From assembly GCF_001421245.1 (NCBI RefSeq), contig NZ_LMKE01000006.1, forward strand, positions 1 to 64,000: 64,000 nucleotides of DNA, given 5' to 3'. Under the pieces are notes generated by a model. That model did not search any database and had not been told where the DNA came from. It saw only the letters and a program-made list of their open reading frames with translations. Made by a program: the position numbers and the translations under genes. This DNA is from Sphingomonas sp. Leaf10. GTDB lineage: Bacteria > Pseudomonadota > Alphaproteobacteria > Sphingomonadales > Sphingomonadaceae. Below, in pieces: positions 40,192-48,162 of this stretch; the first letter of the stretch is position 1, and each line of letters begins with the position of its first letter.

Positions 40192-40251
40192 ATCGTCCGG
40201 CGCCAACCGCCCGATTCATATATACGCACGAGCGTACACCCGCAAGAGCCA

Positions 40252-40279
40252 GCCTCGGTTTAACGACCGGGGCTTTTTT
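40252..40279 (+). terminator. terminator of repressor-DUF3800 operon
   Basis: GCCTCGG, 8-nt loop, CCGGGGC followed by TTTTTT. One mismatch in a GC-rich stem and a clear T-run. Stops transcription of the lysogeny genes before the early promoter. Confidence 0.75.
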
Positions 40280-40294
40280 GTGCCCCGAAATAAT

Positions 40295-40347
40295 TGTGCA
40301 GCACATGCACATTTACGCTTGACCAATCTGTGCACGTGATGCACATT
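40295..40347 (+). promoter_or_regulatory. rightward early promoter with two repressor operators
   Basis: Two 19-bp operators at 40295-40313 and 40329-40347; the second differs from 38676-38694 at one base. TTGACC (40319-40324), 17-nt spacer, CACATT (40342-40347) forms the promoter, with the operator overlapping spacer and -10. Drives 40407-47917. From 40129 to 40406 no gene was seen besides these sites and the hairpins. Confidence 0.75.
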
Positions 40348-40406
40348 CCTCCCATCAGCCACGCACCGACGCGCGGCGCCGCTTCGGCGGGATGGGAGAT
40401 AGGCAG

Positions 40407-40595
40407 ATGCAGCAGCAGGTCGTATCGAAAGGCAACCGCGCAGTAGTCATCACTGAGGAGCGCGGACGTTTTGCCGCTCGCCTGTATGTGAATGCGCGCG
40501 ACGGCATCGCGAACGCCAGCGCCACTTTGACCGCGAACACCTTCAAGTCGGCAGCCGGTGCGAACCGTTGGGCCGCGAAGCAGGTGGCGGCATGA
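40407..40595 (+). CDS. first rightward early protein, unknown
   Basis: 62 residues from ATG 40407, 8 nt after GGGAG; an in-frame ATG at 40392 overlaps that ribosome site. MQQQVVSKGNRAVVITEERG, then a helix (SAAGANRWAAKQVAA). Small basic protein of a type common at the start of early operons. Function unknown. Confidence 0.65.
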   Translation: MQQQVVSKGNRAVVITEERGRFAARLYVNARDGIANASATLTANTFKSAAGANRWAAKQVAA

Positions 40596-40777
40596 CTGCC
40601 ATGGTGCCGACAGAGCAGGTGGACCGGATCGCAGCGGCAAAGTACGGCGTGAAATCGCTGGGATGGAACCGTGATGTGACCGCCGCCATACTCAGCGGGC
40701 GCGCTGATGACGCCGAGATTGTCCAAACCCTCGCTCGCCATCGCCTTACGGTCCTTGCCGCACAGGTGCCCGCATGA
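40592..40777 (+). CDS. small early protein, unknown
   Basis: 61 residues, ATG overlapping the previous stop. MTAMVPTEQVDRIAAAKYGV then VTAAILSGRADDAEIVQTLA and a short tail. Helical; no domain recognised. Confidence 0.6.
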   Translation: MTAMVPTEQVDRIAAAKYGVKSLGWNRDVTAAILSGRADDAEIVQTLARHRLTVLAAQVPA

Positions 40778-41160
40778 CCCCGGCGGATGGCGGGGCGGCG
40801 GAACGTCCGTCTTACTGGCTGGTGCCGATCAACCCTCACGGCGGCGGATGCTTGTGCTGCGGTAGCGTGCCAGCGGTCTTTGATCTGAACGACTGCATCG
40901 CTGTCGGCTTCGGCTTCGCGGCCTGCACCAAGGATGGCGCGATCGTGCTGGAAGAGCCGCGGCCGTCCTACGACGACAACGGCGAAATGCTGGACGACGA
41001 TCAGCATTACCCGACCGGTGCCGACGCCGAAAAGCTGGCCGTGGCCGATCCCGATCACGACTGGCGGATCATGCTGGAAAGCCCGCTTCTGGGGCGCACG
41101 TTCCAGCGGCAGGGCGCGGGTAACTGGGTGCTGGTCGAGCAGAACGCAGGCTTCGCATGA
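40774..41160 (+). CDS. early protein with CxCC motif, unknown
   Basis: 128 residues, ATG overlapping the previous stop. GGGCLCCGSVPAVF suggests a half metal site; much of the rest is acidic (DDNGEMLDDDQHYPTGAD). Unknown. Confidence 0.6.
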   Translation: MTPADGGAAERPSYWLVPINPHGGGCLCCGSVPAVFDLNDCIAVGFGFAACTKDGAIVLEEPRPSYDDNGEMLDDDQHYPTGADAEKLAVADPDHDWRIMLESPLLGRTFQRQGAGNWVLVEQNAGFA

Positions 41161-41492
41161 ACGCCTTCACCGCAATCACCCCCGCCCTATGCGAAGCCGC
41201 CGACGACCGCATCGAGCGCGCGGCTGCAGACCTGATCGCTCGTTACCGGCGCGGTCTGGCAGTGGCGATCAAGCACGGCGCTGACCAGTGCGTCCGCGAG
41301 GAAGCGCGGCGGTGTTTGGCGAAGGTCGAGGCACACGCCAAGCGGATCGAGCAACGGCAGATGTTCGCCGCCGATACCGCACTGGTCTGGTTGGGCCGCA
41401 ACATGGCTGGTCCACGCATCGAAGCCGCAATCGCTGCTGGTGAGCGTCGACGCGCCGCCCGCCCCCTCACCGACCGCACGACGGAGGAATGA
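41157..41492 (+). CDS. helical early protein, unknown
   Basis: 111 residues, ATG overlapping the previous stop. Almost wholly helical and basic (AADDRIERAAADLIARYRRG; VEAHAKRIEQRQMF). Unknown function. Confidence 0.6.
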   Translation: MNAFTAITPALCEAADDRIERAAADLIARYRRGLAVAIKHGADQCVREEARRCLAKVEAHAKRIEQRQMFAADTALVWLGRNMAGPRIEAAIAAGERRRAARPLTDRTTEE

Positions 41493-41493
41493 G

Positions 41494-41922
41494 ATGAGCC
41501 ATACTCCCGGACCTTGGCAGTGGTACGGCAACGCGCGCAACCGCGAAGTCTACCTTGCCACTTCGCATAGCGGACGCCGCTACGTCATGGGTTTTCGCCG
41601 CTGGGGCATGTCCGGCGCGCAGCCGATGTTCCAGCCCGCAGAACGCGGGTTGGTGCCCGCTGACACGCTACTGACGTTCGAAGTCGGCGATCGTGGCGTC
41701 CGCGGGCACGAACAGGCTAAAGCAGACGATAGCGTCTATCGCTACGACATTCGCGGGATCGACTGTGACGACGCCCGCCTGATCGCCGCTGCGCCGGAAT
41801 TGCTGGAGGCTCTCGAAAAGATCGAGCGCATTTGCGGCGGTGCTTCGAACTTCACCGGCGAAAGTGTGATTGCTGGGATTGCCCGCGCCGCCATCGCCAA
41901 AGCGACCGGAGCCGCAGCATGA
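41494..41922 (+). CDS. early protein of MSHTPGPW type
   Basis: 142 residues from ATG 41494. MSHTPGPWQWYGNARNREVY and the C-terminal DDARLIAAAPELLEALEKIE are features of a widespread but uncharacterised phage protein type. No catalytic residues evident. Confidence 0.75.
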   Translation: MSHTPGPWQWYGNARNREVYLATSHSGRRYVMGFRRWGMSGAQPMFQPAERGLVPADTLLTFEVGDRGVRGHEQAKADDSVYRYDIRGIDCDDARLIAAAPELLEALEKIERICGGASNFTGESVIAGIARAAIAKATGAAA

Positions 41923-42131
41923 TATCCGAAAGCACGAACCGGGCGGGGATGTGCTTCATCGATCGCACCCCGATCCTGATCCCCAACCTTCGCCGCTACT
42001 GGCGCGACCCGCAGCCGTTCGAAGCCGAACGCACGGTCCGCCAAGCCGAACTCAACGACCGCCTGACCCAGCGTGACGCGCATTGCCGCGAGCGCATCTG
42101 GGCGATGATCGAACGGGAGAAAAAGGCATGA
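41919..42131 (+). CDS. small early protein, unknown
   Basis: 70 residues, ATG overlapping the previous stop. MISESTNRAGMCFIDRTPIL then an Arg/Glu-rich helix (FEAERTVRQAELNDRLTQRD). Unknown. Confidence 0.6.
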   Translation: MISESTNRAGMCFIDRTPILIPNLRRYWRDPQPFEAERTVRQAELNDRLTQRDAHCRERIWAMIEREKKA

Positions 42132-42238
42132 CCCCTTTTGTCGACAAGCTGAGCGCCTCCTTTCCGAAGCGGTCTTTGTGCGAATGCCCGTACTGCGGAA
42201 AGGCTTATACCGCCGCCACTCAAGGCCACCCCGCATGA
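42128..42238 (+). CDS. 36-residue zinc-knuckle protein
   Basis: ATG 42128 overlaps the previous stop and TGA 42238 overlaps the next start. MTPFVDKLSASFPKRSLCEC then PYCGKAYTAAT; CECPYC could bind a metal or be half a zinc ribbon. Coupling on both sides supports translation. Confidence 0.5.
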   Translation: MTPFVDKLSASFPKRSLCECPYCGKAYTAATQGHPA

Positions 42239-42567
42239 CCGCGCCCGTATCGCAGGTGCTGAGCGAGGCGGCTGATCTGCTGGAGAAGCCGGGGGCTTGG
42301 ACGCAGAATGCGTTCGCTCGCGATTGGCTGGGTCGCATGACAGGTCCACTGTCGACAAAAGACACCGCCGTTTGCTGGTGCGTGATGGGCGCGACCTGCG
42401 TCGCTGGTCAAGATGCTGACGAAGGCCAAGCGGCAGATGACTTCCTGCGCGGCTTTCTTGGTATCCCAGATTTGGCTTCATGGAACGACACTCCCGGTCG
42501 CACCCAAGCCGAAGTCGTAGCCAAGCTGCGTGAAGCCGCCGCTCTCGCCAAGGAGCAGGGGCGATGA
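42235..42567 (+). CDS. DUF6197-like early protein
   Basis: 110 residues. VLSEAADLLEKPGAWTQNAF, then CWCVMGATCVA and SWNDTPGRTQAEVVAKLREA agree with the DUF6197 pattern. Function of the family unknown. Confidence 0.7.
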   Translation: MTAPVSQVLSEAADLLEKPGAWTQNAFARDWLGRMTGPLSTKDTAVCWCVMGATCVAGQDADEGQAADDFLRGFLGIPDLASWNDTPGRTQAEVVAKLREAAALAKEQGR

Positions 42568-42812
42568 AGCGCACGACCGCCAACCCGCATGAGTACCGCC
42601 GCGCGGTCGAGGACGACCTGTCCAAGCTGCCGATGGCGGAAGATCGCTGGCACCTGACGCCCGCGCAGAAGCTGGACAGCCTCGCGGTCTGCGGCATCTT
42701 CGGCACCGTCATGGCGTGGCTGATCTTCACCCCGCTTGCCGCCTTCATCACCGGCCTGACCATGACGGCGATTTGCCTCACGGTCTGGGTGCAGATGCGG
42801 AGGCAGGGATGA
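42564..42812 (+). CDS. two-span membrane protein
   Basis: 82 residues. A charged N-terminal half (MKRTTANPHEYRRAVEDDLS) then two adjacent hydrophobic segments (LAVCGIFGTVMAWLIF and AAFITGLTMTAICLTVWV) and a basic end. Inner-membrane hairpin protein in the early operon; may act in exclusion or host takeover, not shown. Confidence 0.65.
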   Translation: MKRTTANPHEYRRAVEDDLSKLPMAEDRWHLTPAQKLDSLAVCGIFGTVMAWLIFTPLAAFITGLTMTAICLTVWVQMRRQG

Positions 42813-43030
42813 GCCCGGCTCGCGTGATCCAGTCCGGTATCGACCGCGACACTGGCTATCCAGTCGAGCTTCGGGACCGCGGCGACTTCGTTCCGTTCGG
42901 CGCGGGACAGACCTTCTGGTTCGCCTACCCCGATCGAAACCGCAATCCATACCAAGGCGCATCTGGCGACACGAAGGCGCAGGCCGTCGCCGCGATGCTC
43001 GCCAAGCAGGAGACACGTCATGCGGCATGA
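42809..43030 (+). CDS. small early protein, unknown
   Basis: 73 residues, ATG overlapping the previous stop. MSPARVIQSGIDRDTGYPVE; FGAGQTFWFAYPDRNRNPYQ; AVAAMLAKQE. Unknown. Confidence 0.6.
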   Translation: MSPARVIQSGIDRDTGYPVELRDRGDFVPFGAGQTFWFAYPDRNRNPYQGASGDTKAQAVAAMLAKQETRHAA

Positions 43031-43517
43031 CCTGACGATGATGCAGATCAGCGCTGTTCGTACGATGCTGGCCGATATGGCGGCAGACGACGACGAACGT
43101 CTGCTGCTCGACACGCTGGACGGCGAAACGGATGCCTTCGAATTGGTTCGTCGGTTGCTGGACGGCATTGAGCGCGACGAAGGCGATGCGGAAGTTCTGG
43201 CCGACCAAATCGCCCAACGCGAGGCGCGGATGCGTCGGTGTAAGGAACGCAATACCGGGCGCCGTGAAGCAATCATGGCGCTGATGCAGTGCGCCGGCCT
43301 CAAGAAGCTGCCGTTGCCGGAAGCGACGCTGACCCTGCGCGACCTGAAACCGAAGCTGGCTATCGTGTCCGACGACGCTGTGCCCGAACAGTACCAGGTC
43401 GTGAAGCGGTCACCGGACAAGAAGGCGATCTACGCTGCGTTCGAAGCCGCTGACAATCTTCCCAACTGGCTGACCCGCATGGACGCGGGAACGTCGCTCA
43501 CCATTCGGAGGGCGTGA
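43020..43517 (+). CDS. Gp157 family protein
   Basis: 165 residues. Helical N-terminus with acidic repeats, then RRCKERNTGRREAIMALMQC and LPEATLTLRDLKPKLAIVSD, the signature of the siphovirus Gp157 family, usually encoded with single-strand annealing proteins. Possibly helps recombination or confers phage resistance, as proposed for Gp157 in streptococci. Confidence 0.85.
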   Translation: MRHDLTMMQISAVRTMLADMAADDDERLLLDTLDGETDAFELVRRLLDGIERDEGDAEVLADQIAQREARMRRCKERNTGRREAIMALMQCAGLKKLPLPEATLTLRDLKPKLAIVSDDAVPEQYQVVKRSPDKKAIYAAFEAADNLPNWLTRMDAGTSLTIRRA

Positions 43518-44143
43518 TGACACCCGAACAGACTGCGATGCTGAACGCGCCGCTGGACCCGAAGCACGTCAAGAAGCCTTCCGGTTCCTTTGGGCCGAAG
43601 GGCGATTACCTTGAGGGCTGGCACGTCATCAACGAGCTTAACCGCGTGTTCGGGTTTGATGGCTGGTCGTACAGTATCGACCTAAGCCGGGACGCCCTGA
43701 CCGAGGGCAAGGACAGCAAGGGCAACGTTCAGTGGCAGGCGGCATATACCTGCGTCTGCACGCTCACCGTTGGTGCCGTGACGCGTCAGGACGTAGGCTT
43801 CGGCAGCGGGTTCGCGAAGATGATCGGCGATGCCGTAGAGGGTGCGACCAAGGAAGCCGCCACAGATGCTCTCAAGCGAGCCGCTCGGACGTTCGGCAAC
43901 ATCTTCGGCCTGGCTCTGTACGACAAGAGCCGCGCCAATGTGCAGGCCGCGCCCGAGCCGGAACCCGAAATGGTGCAGGCCATGCGCAAGCAAATCCGCG
44001 CGTGCGACACGCTTATCGCACTGAGCGAGTGGAAGCGTGACCATGGCGCTGCGGCAAACGCTACCGGCTTCGGTCCCACCCTTGTCGAGGAATGGAACAC
44101 CCGGAAGGTAGAGGTGGAAGCGATGAACAGGGCGGTGGCGTAA
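43517..44143 (+). CDS. Rad52-like single-strand annealing protein
   Basis: 208 residues from ATG 43517. KKPSGSFGPKGDYLEGWHVI, NELNRVFGFDGWSYSIDLSR and GATKEAATDALKRAARTFGN are typical of the Rad52/Rad22 DNA-annealing domain. The C-terminus is helical. With Gp157 and RusA it forms the recombination module. Confidence 0.9.
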   Translation: MTPEQTAMLNAPLDPKHVKKPSGSFGPKGDYLEGWHVINELNRVFGFDGWSYSIDLSRDALTEGKDSKGNVQWQAAYTCVCTLTVGAVTRQDVGFGSGFAKMIGDAVEGATKEAATDALKRAARTFGNIFGLALYDKSRANVQAAPEPEPEMVQAMRKQIRACDTLIALSEWKRDHGAAANATGFGPTLVEEWNTRKVEVEAMNRAVA

Positions 44144-44487
44144 TGGCACTCCCCGCTCGCATCCCAAAGAGGCCGAAGCGTGACATGCGCTGGCGCTCGC
44201 CGGCTCACTGCAACTTCGTTCGCGGCCATGCCTGTTCGGTATGCGGCTCCATGACAGCTATCGAGGTCGCGCACGTCCGTATCGGATCAGGCGCAGGGTT
44301 GGGCCAGAAGCCGGACGACTGGCGTACCGTCAGCCTGTGTGCCGAGCATCATCAACGCCAGCACAACGTCGGCGAGCAAACCTTCTGGCGCGGCCTCGAT
44401 GTCGAGGCGCTTATTGCAGCCTTCATTAAGGCCAGCCCGAAACGGATGGAAATCGAACAACGTCAACGGGAGAAAGTGCGTGCCTGA
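44143..44487 (+). CDS. HNH-like recombination nuclease (DUF968-type)
   Basis: 114 residues from ATG 44143. HACSVCGSMTAIEVAHVRIG, then LCAEHHQRQHNVGEQTFW: Cys and His spaced as an HNH/His-Me finger, as in DUF968-type recombination proteins. Likely a nuclease acting with Rad52. Confidence 0.75.
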   Translation: MALPARIPKRPKRDMRWRSPAHCNFVRGHACSVCGSMTAIEVAHVRIGSGAGLGQKPDDWRTVSLCAEHHQRQHNVGEQTFWRGLDVEALIAAFIKASPKRMEIEQRQREKVRA

Positions 44488-44914
44488 CCAAGCCCCTTTG
44501 ATCTTTCGTAAAGTGCTCGGGTCGCTGCGGCCGGTCGGCCGGGCTGCCGAGGATGCGCTTGCCACGCTGGGCGATGGCGCCGTCCGTATTCGTATCACGC
44601 GCACCGCAGGCAATGTCCGCCGTAATGCCCTGTATTGGGCATGCCTTGGCGTCGCCGCCCCCATGCTGTCCGAACGGATCGAAGGCGACGCGATCGACGT
44701 AGAAATGCTTCACCGCATTCTGAAAGATCGGCGCGGGCTGGTCCGAGTCGTCACGTTGCCAAGCGGCGATACGATCAAGGACTACGACAGCACGTCCTTC
44801 GCGAAGATGCCTGAGAACGAACGCGCCGCCTTCGTGGATTGGGCGCTGAACACGCTGAGCAAATGGCTCGGCTGCGATGTCACAGACCTACGGCGGGAGG
44901 CCGAAGCAGCATGA
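44480..44914 (+). CDS. DUF1367/NinB-like recombination protein
   Basis: 144 residues from GTG 44480. RTAGNVRRNALYWACLGVAA, LHRILKDRRGLVRVVTLPSG and MPENERAAFVDWALNTLSKW fit DUF1367/NinB-type proteins found in the lambda nin region. Overlaps the HNH gene by 8 nt. Confidence 0.7.
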   Translation: MPDQAPLIFRKVLGSLRPVGRAAEDALATLGDGAVRIRITRTAGNVRRNALYWACLGVAAPMLSERIEGDAIDVEMLHRILKDRRGLVRVVTLPSGDTIKDYDSTSFAKMPENERAAFVDWALNTLSKWLGCDVTDLRREAEAA

Positions 44915-44961
44915 CCAACATTCACACCGACCTGGGCGAAGACACGCGGGGGGATGCGTGA
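44911..44961 (+). CDS. 16-codon coupled micro-ORF
   Basis: ATG 44911 overlaps the previous stop and TGA 44961 overlaps the next ATG. MTNIHTDLGEDTRGDA. It may serve only to carry ribosomes to the next gene. Confidence 0.3.
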   Translation: MTNIHTDLGEDTRGDA

Positions 44962-45206
44962 TGGGGTGGCCTTTTTTCCTGAAGCAGCCCGCCGCGCTGG
45001 TGGAGGCGTATCGCAAGATCGACAAGCTGACGACGGACAAGGCGTATTGGGAAACCCGCGCGCTGACCGCCGGCAAGCTGTCGAACGAGCTGATGCGGGA
45101 GCGCGATGAAGCCCGCGCCCTTCTCGCCAACGCCTATGTGCGCGGTCCCAAAGGCCATTTCCAGCGGGCAGAACTGCCTGAGGTGAAGGCGGTGTCCAAT
45201 GGATAA
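44961..45206 (+). CDS. small coiled-coil early protein
   Basis: 81 residues from ATG 44961. MGWPFFLKQPAALVEAYRKI then a charged helix (ELMRERDEARALLANAYVRG). Unknown function. Confidence 0.6.
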   Translation: MGWPFFLKQPAALVEAYRKIDKLTTDKAYWETRALTAGKLSNELMRERDEARALLANAYVRGPKGHFQRAELPEVKAVSNG

Positions 45207-45477
45207 CGCACATCTGTTCTTGCACCGCTTGATCGAATGTTCGGTCGCGATCGGTTGGCAGGCTGGCGTTGGTGGGCGCGAGACCGCTGGTGCGATCGTC
45301 TCTTACCTCGCTGTGCATCCAGAGCGGTTGCAGTCCTTCATCGACTGCAACGAGAACCCATTCGATTGGGGCGAGGAATGGATCAAGGGCGGTGTGCTGA
45401 CTTGGCAGACCAAGGATGGCCGCATCATCGACCCGGCAGACCTCCCCCTCCCCACACCCCCGGAGACGAACGCATGA
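45199..45477 (+). CDS. early protein, unknown
   Basis: 92 residues, overlapping the previous gene by 8 nt. MDNAHLFLHRLIECSVAIGW; GAIVSYLAVHPERLQSFIDC; WGEEWIKGGVLTWQ. Compact globular protein of unknown role. Confidence 0.6.
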   Translation: MDNAHLFLHRLIECSVAIGWQAGVGGRETAGAIVSYLAVHPERLQSFIDCNENPFDWGEEWIKGGVLTWQTKDGRIIDPADLPLPTPPETNA

Positions 45478-45845
45478 CCGATCGGAGCAAGCTGCTGGCG
45501 CTGGCTGAGACTGTCGAGAAGCTGACGGGGCCAAGCGTTCATGTCGACGCCGACATCCGGGACGCGCTCAAACTGCCAAGCGACTATTCGGTCGACTGGC
45601 GCGGATGGGGCGTCGACGAAGCTGGCAAGCCAATCGAGCGGGCGAAGGCTTTCCCTTATACCGCCTCGCTAGACGCCGCGATGGCGCTGGTGCCGGAGGG
45701 GTGGGAATGGAACGTATGGGGTAGCGGATATTGCCGGATTATGCACCCGCAAACACATCGAAACGACAAAGATGGAAGATCATGCACCCCCGCTTTAGCC
45801 CTCTGCGCCGCTGCCCTGCGCGCCCAAGCGGAGGCGCTGTCGTGA
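45474..45845 (+). CDS. early protein, unknown
   Basis: 123 residues, ATG overlapping the previous stop. KLLALAETVEKLTGPSVHVD, DAAMALVPEGWEWNVWGSG and LALCAAALRAQAEALS are seen in accessory proteins of many phages. Function unknown. Confidence 0.7.
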   Translation: MTDRSKLLALAETVEKLTGPSVHVDADIRDALKLPSDYSVDWRGWGVDEAGKPIERAKAFPYTASLDAAMALVPEGWEWNVWGSGYCRIMHPQTHRNDKDGRSCTPALALCAAALRAQAEALS

Positions 45846-46186
45846 CGCGGGAAGAAAGGGCGCGGGAATGGCTCGCGGATTACTTCGACCAGCACGGCAA
45901 GCACGGCGGTGCGGATGAATTGCGCGATGGCCGCATGATAACGATGACCAGCATCACCGCAGTCAACGCCATGCTCGCCTTCGCCGACGCAGAAGCCGCA
46001 GCCATGCGCGAGCGGGCGGCGGGGGCCATGGAAGCGCTTGCGGCAGAAAAGCGAGCAGCAATGCACCCGGAAGGCCACCCGATGGCTGGCGGCATTGTCG
46101 ATGGGATGCTTGATCGTGCTGCCAGCGCTTACGATCACGCCGCCGCCGCGATCCCCGCCTTGCCGGCGACGGGGGAGGTGGAATGA
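45842..46186 (+). CDS. early protein, unknown
   Basis: 114 residues from GTG 45842 overlapping the previous stop. Ala/Glu-rich helices (EEAAAMRERAAG-like composition) with MITMTSITAVNAMLAFADAE. Unknown. Confidence 0.6.
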   Translation: MTREERAREWLADYFDQHGKHGGADELRDGRMITMTSITAVNAMLAFADAEAAAMRERAAGAMEALAAEKRAAMHPEGHPMAGGIVDGMLDRAASAYDHAAAAIPALPATGEVE

Positions 46187-46368
46187 GCCTCTATATCGCG
46201 CCGCTGTTCGAACGCATTCAGGTGTTCCACGAAGACGGCACGGATGCTGGCTATGTGCTTCGCCGCTGCCGACTGGCCCCGGGTGATGTACTGATGCCGC
46301 CCGGGTCAGACTTTCGTGCCGCTATGGCTTTGATGAAGGAGGCCGAGGATGACGCTCGCTTCGACTAG
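46183..46368 (+). CDS. small early protein, unknown
   Basis: 61 residues, ATG overlapping the previous stop. MSLYIAPLFERIQVFHEDGT; LAPGDVLMPPGSDF. Small beta protein. Confidence 0.55.
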   Translation: MSLYIAPLFERIQVFHEDGTDAGYVLRRCRLAPGDVLMPPGSDFRAAMALMKEAEDDARFD

Positions 46369-46558
46369 CCCCACCCAAGACCTGCAAGCCCAAGCGGCAG
46401 TGAATGTGATGGAGGCACGCACGCGAGCAGCAGCGCGGTATCCAGAAGCGATCGTCGACACGATGGGGCGTGAGCATGTGCCAGCACCAAGGCGGGCTAT
46501 CCTGTCCGGGGCGTGGGACAACGCGCCTATCGTTCGGGCGGAGATGGACCATGGCTAG
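46349..46558 (+). CDS. small early protein, unknown
   Basis: 69 residues from ATG 46349 with AAGGAGG upstream. AVNVMEARTRAAARYPEAIV; RRAILSGAWDNAPIV. The strong ribosome site sits inside the previous gene's end. Overlaps the excisionase start by 8 nt. Confidence 0.6.
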   Translation: MTLASTSPTQDLQAQAAVNVMEARTRAAARYPEAIVDTMGREHVPAPRRAILSGAWDNAPIVRAEMDHG

Positions 46559-46811
46559 TATCCTACTGGCACCGCAGGAAGCGGCCGAGCGGCTGCTTAT
46601 CAGTGAGCGGACGTTGCGCGATCTGAAGCGCAAAGGGCTGATCCGCTATGTCGCGGTATCGGCGCGTCGCATCGCGTATCGACCGGACGATCTGGACGAG
46701 TATGTCGAGAGCCAGGTAAAGCAGGAGGCCGGACCGCAGCCGACCACACCACCGCGGAAGCAGGTGCGCCGTCCATCCGACATCATCCCCTTTTCGAAGC
46801 GGAACGGCTGA
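46551..46811 (+). CDS. excisionase-like HTH protein
   Basis: 86 residues from ATG 46551. LLAPQEAAERLLISERTLRD, LKRKGLIRYVAVSARRIAYR and DDLDEYVESQ form a MerR-type winged helix of the excisionase family. Directly before the integrase, it probably controls integrase direction. Confidence 0.85.
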   Translation: MASILLAPQEAAERLLISERTLRDLKRKGLIRYVAVSARRIAYRPDDLDEYVESQVKQEAGPQPTTPPRKQVRRPSDIIPFSKRNG

Positions 46812-47917
46812 TGACCGTCTATAAGCCTAAGAACAGTCGGCTGTACCACTACGACTTCGTGTTCAAGGGCAACCGCTATCACGGCTCGACCGGGTGCGCG
46901 GCTAAGCGGGATGCCGATCGCTACGAACGGGACAAGCGGACCGAGGTCGCACTCGGCACGAAGGTAAAGCCGTCGATCACGTGGGATGACGCCTGCGGGC
47001 TGTACTGGCAGCACCGTGCGAAATTCTCTGCCGACAGCAAGACGACAGAAGGGCAGATCACACGCCTGCGCGAGATTGGTCCGAACCGGCTGCTGGCTGA
47101 CCTGACGTTCGTCGACTTCAATCGGTACGTCGCCATGCGGCGCGGACAAACCGCGCGCTACAAGAAGACACTCATCACCGCCGCGACCGTCAACCGTGAG
47201 ATTCAGCTTGCTCGCCGGATCGTGCGCTACGCCGCGACCAGCTTCTCCGGTCCCGACATCGAATGGACCAAGCTGCTGTTGCGCGAGCCGAAAGAACGCG
47301 TGCGCGAGCTGACCGACGAAGAAGAACGCCGGCTGATGGAATCGCTCGGTCCCGATCTGGCAGCGGTCGTCGAATTTGCCATTCTGTCCGGCCAGCGCCG
47401 CACCGCGATCATCACCATGCTTTGGTCGAAGGTCGACCTTGCCAGCGGATGGGCAGAGGTGAAAACGAAGGGTGACGTGTGGCACCGCTTCCCACTGACG
47501 CCGCGCATGGTCGCGATCATTGCCAATATGCCGAAGGTCGCGCCCCAGGTGTTCACCTACGAATGCGAGCGTCCGGCGCCGAAGAAGGGCGAGCAGGTCC
47601 AGCGTATCAAGGGCGAGCGGTATCCGTTCTCGCGAGATGGCTGGCGGCGCAAATGGGCATGCGCGCTACAGGTGGCAGGTCTGACCGATTTCCGCTTCCA
47701 CGACCTGCGGCACACCGCCGGGAGTCGCGTGACGCGCGGATCGAACATTAAGGTCGCGCAGAAGCTCTTGGGACACACGCGGATCGAGACAACCTCGCGC
47801 TACGCCCACGTCCATGAAGAGGACATCCGGAAGGCGATGCTTGCAGCCGAGTCCCGGATTATCCCCGAAGCGAACACCGTCGTATCTCTCAAACCCGCAG
47901 GAAACCGCCAGAAATGA
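46811..47917 (+). CDS. int: tyrosine recombinase (phage integrase)
   Basis: 368 residues. N-terminal DNA-binding regions (1-160), then the catalytic domain with Arg in AILSGQRRTAIITML, HDLRHTAG (His-X-X-Arg), LGHTRIETTSRYAHV (second His and nucleophile Tyr). It overlaps the excisionase stop by one base and ends 15 nt before attR. Catalyses recombination at the 44-bp tRNA-Pro core. Confidence 0.95.
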   Translation: MTVYKPKNSRLYHYDFVFKGNRYHGSTGCAAKRDADRYERDKRTEVALGTKVKPSITWDDACGLYWQHRAKFSADSKTTEGQITRLREIGPNRLLADLTFVDFNRYVAMRRGQTARYKKTLITAATVNREIQLARRIVRYAATSFSGPDIEWTKLLLREPKERVRELTDEEERRLMESLGPDLAAVVEFAILSGQRRTAIITMLWSKVDLASGWAEVKTKGDVWHRFPLTPRMVAIIANMPKVAPQVFTYECERPAPKKGEQVQRIKGERYPFSRDGWRRKWACALQVAGLTDFRFHDLRHTAGSRVTRGSNIKVAQKLLGHTRIETTSRYAHVHEEDIRKAMLAAESRIIPEANTVVSLKPAGNRQK

Positions 47918-47931
47918 CGACTGCTACCACG

Positions 47932-47975
47932 GCTCCCAAAGCAGGCGCGCTACCAGACTGCGCCACTCCCCGACG
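47932..47975. repeat. attR core, 44-bp direct repeat (5' half of tRNA-Pro)
   Basis: Identical to 650-693. On the minus strand it is only the 5' half of tRNA-Pro, cut off in the anticodon arm by phage DNA, so it is a truncated tRNA fragment still lying behind the host's own upstream sequence. The 46 nt to tRNA-Ile2 include GGCCG-GTAT-CGGCC. Confidence 0.95.
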
Positions 47976-48021
47976 GAGGACTGCGCCTAGGCCGGTATCG
48001 GCCGGGACGCAAGCAGGCATT

Positions 48022-48097
48022 TGGTGGGCCCGGCAGGACTCGAACCCGCAACCTAGCCGTTATGAGCGGCCAGCTCTAACCATTGAGCTACAGGCCC
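48022..48097 (-). tRNA. tRNA with CAT anticodon, probably tRNA-Ile2
   Basis: Minus strand cloverleaf of 76 nt with encoded CCA: acceptor GGGCCTG/CGGGCCC, D-arm GCTC..GAGC, anticodon arm GGCCG-CTCATAA-CGGCT, T-arm GCGGG-TTCGAGT-CCTGC. CAT serves Met or lysidine-modified Ile2. Similarity of the body (TAGCTCAATGGTTAGAGC) to enteric ileX/ileY suggests Ile2. Lies upstream of the truncated tRNA-Pro, on the same strand. Confidence 0.85.
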
Positions 48098-48162
48098 CAC
48101 CTGTGGCGCGAGCGATAGCGTCGCCGCCCACGCCTGCGCAAGGGCGTTGATGCCCCTGCCCT

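Noticed and set aside
47914..48150. A 78-codon frame after the integrase
   Set aside because: It reads through attR and tRNA-Ile2 antisense; peptide is translated tRNA.
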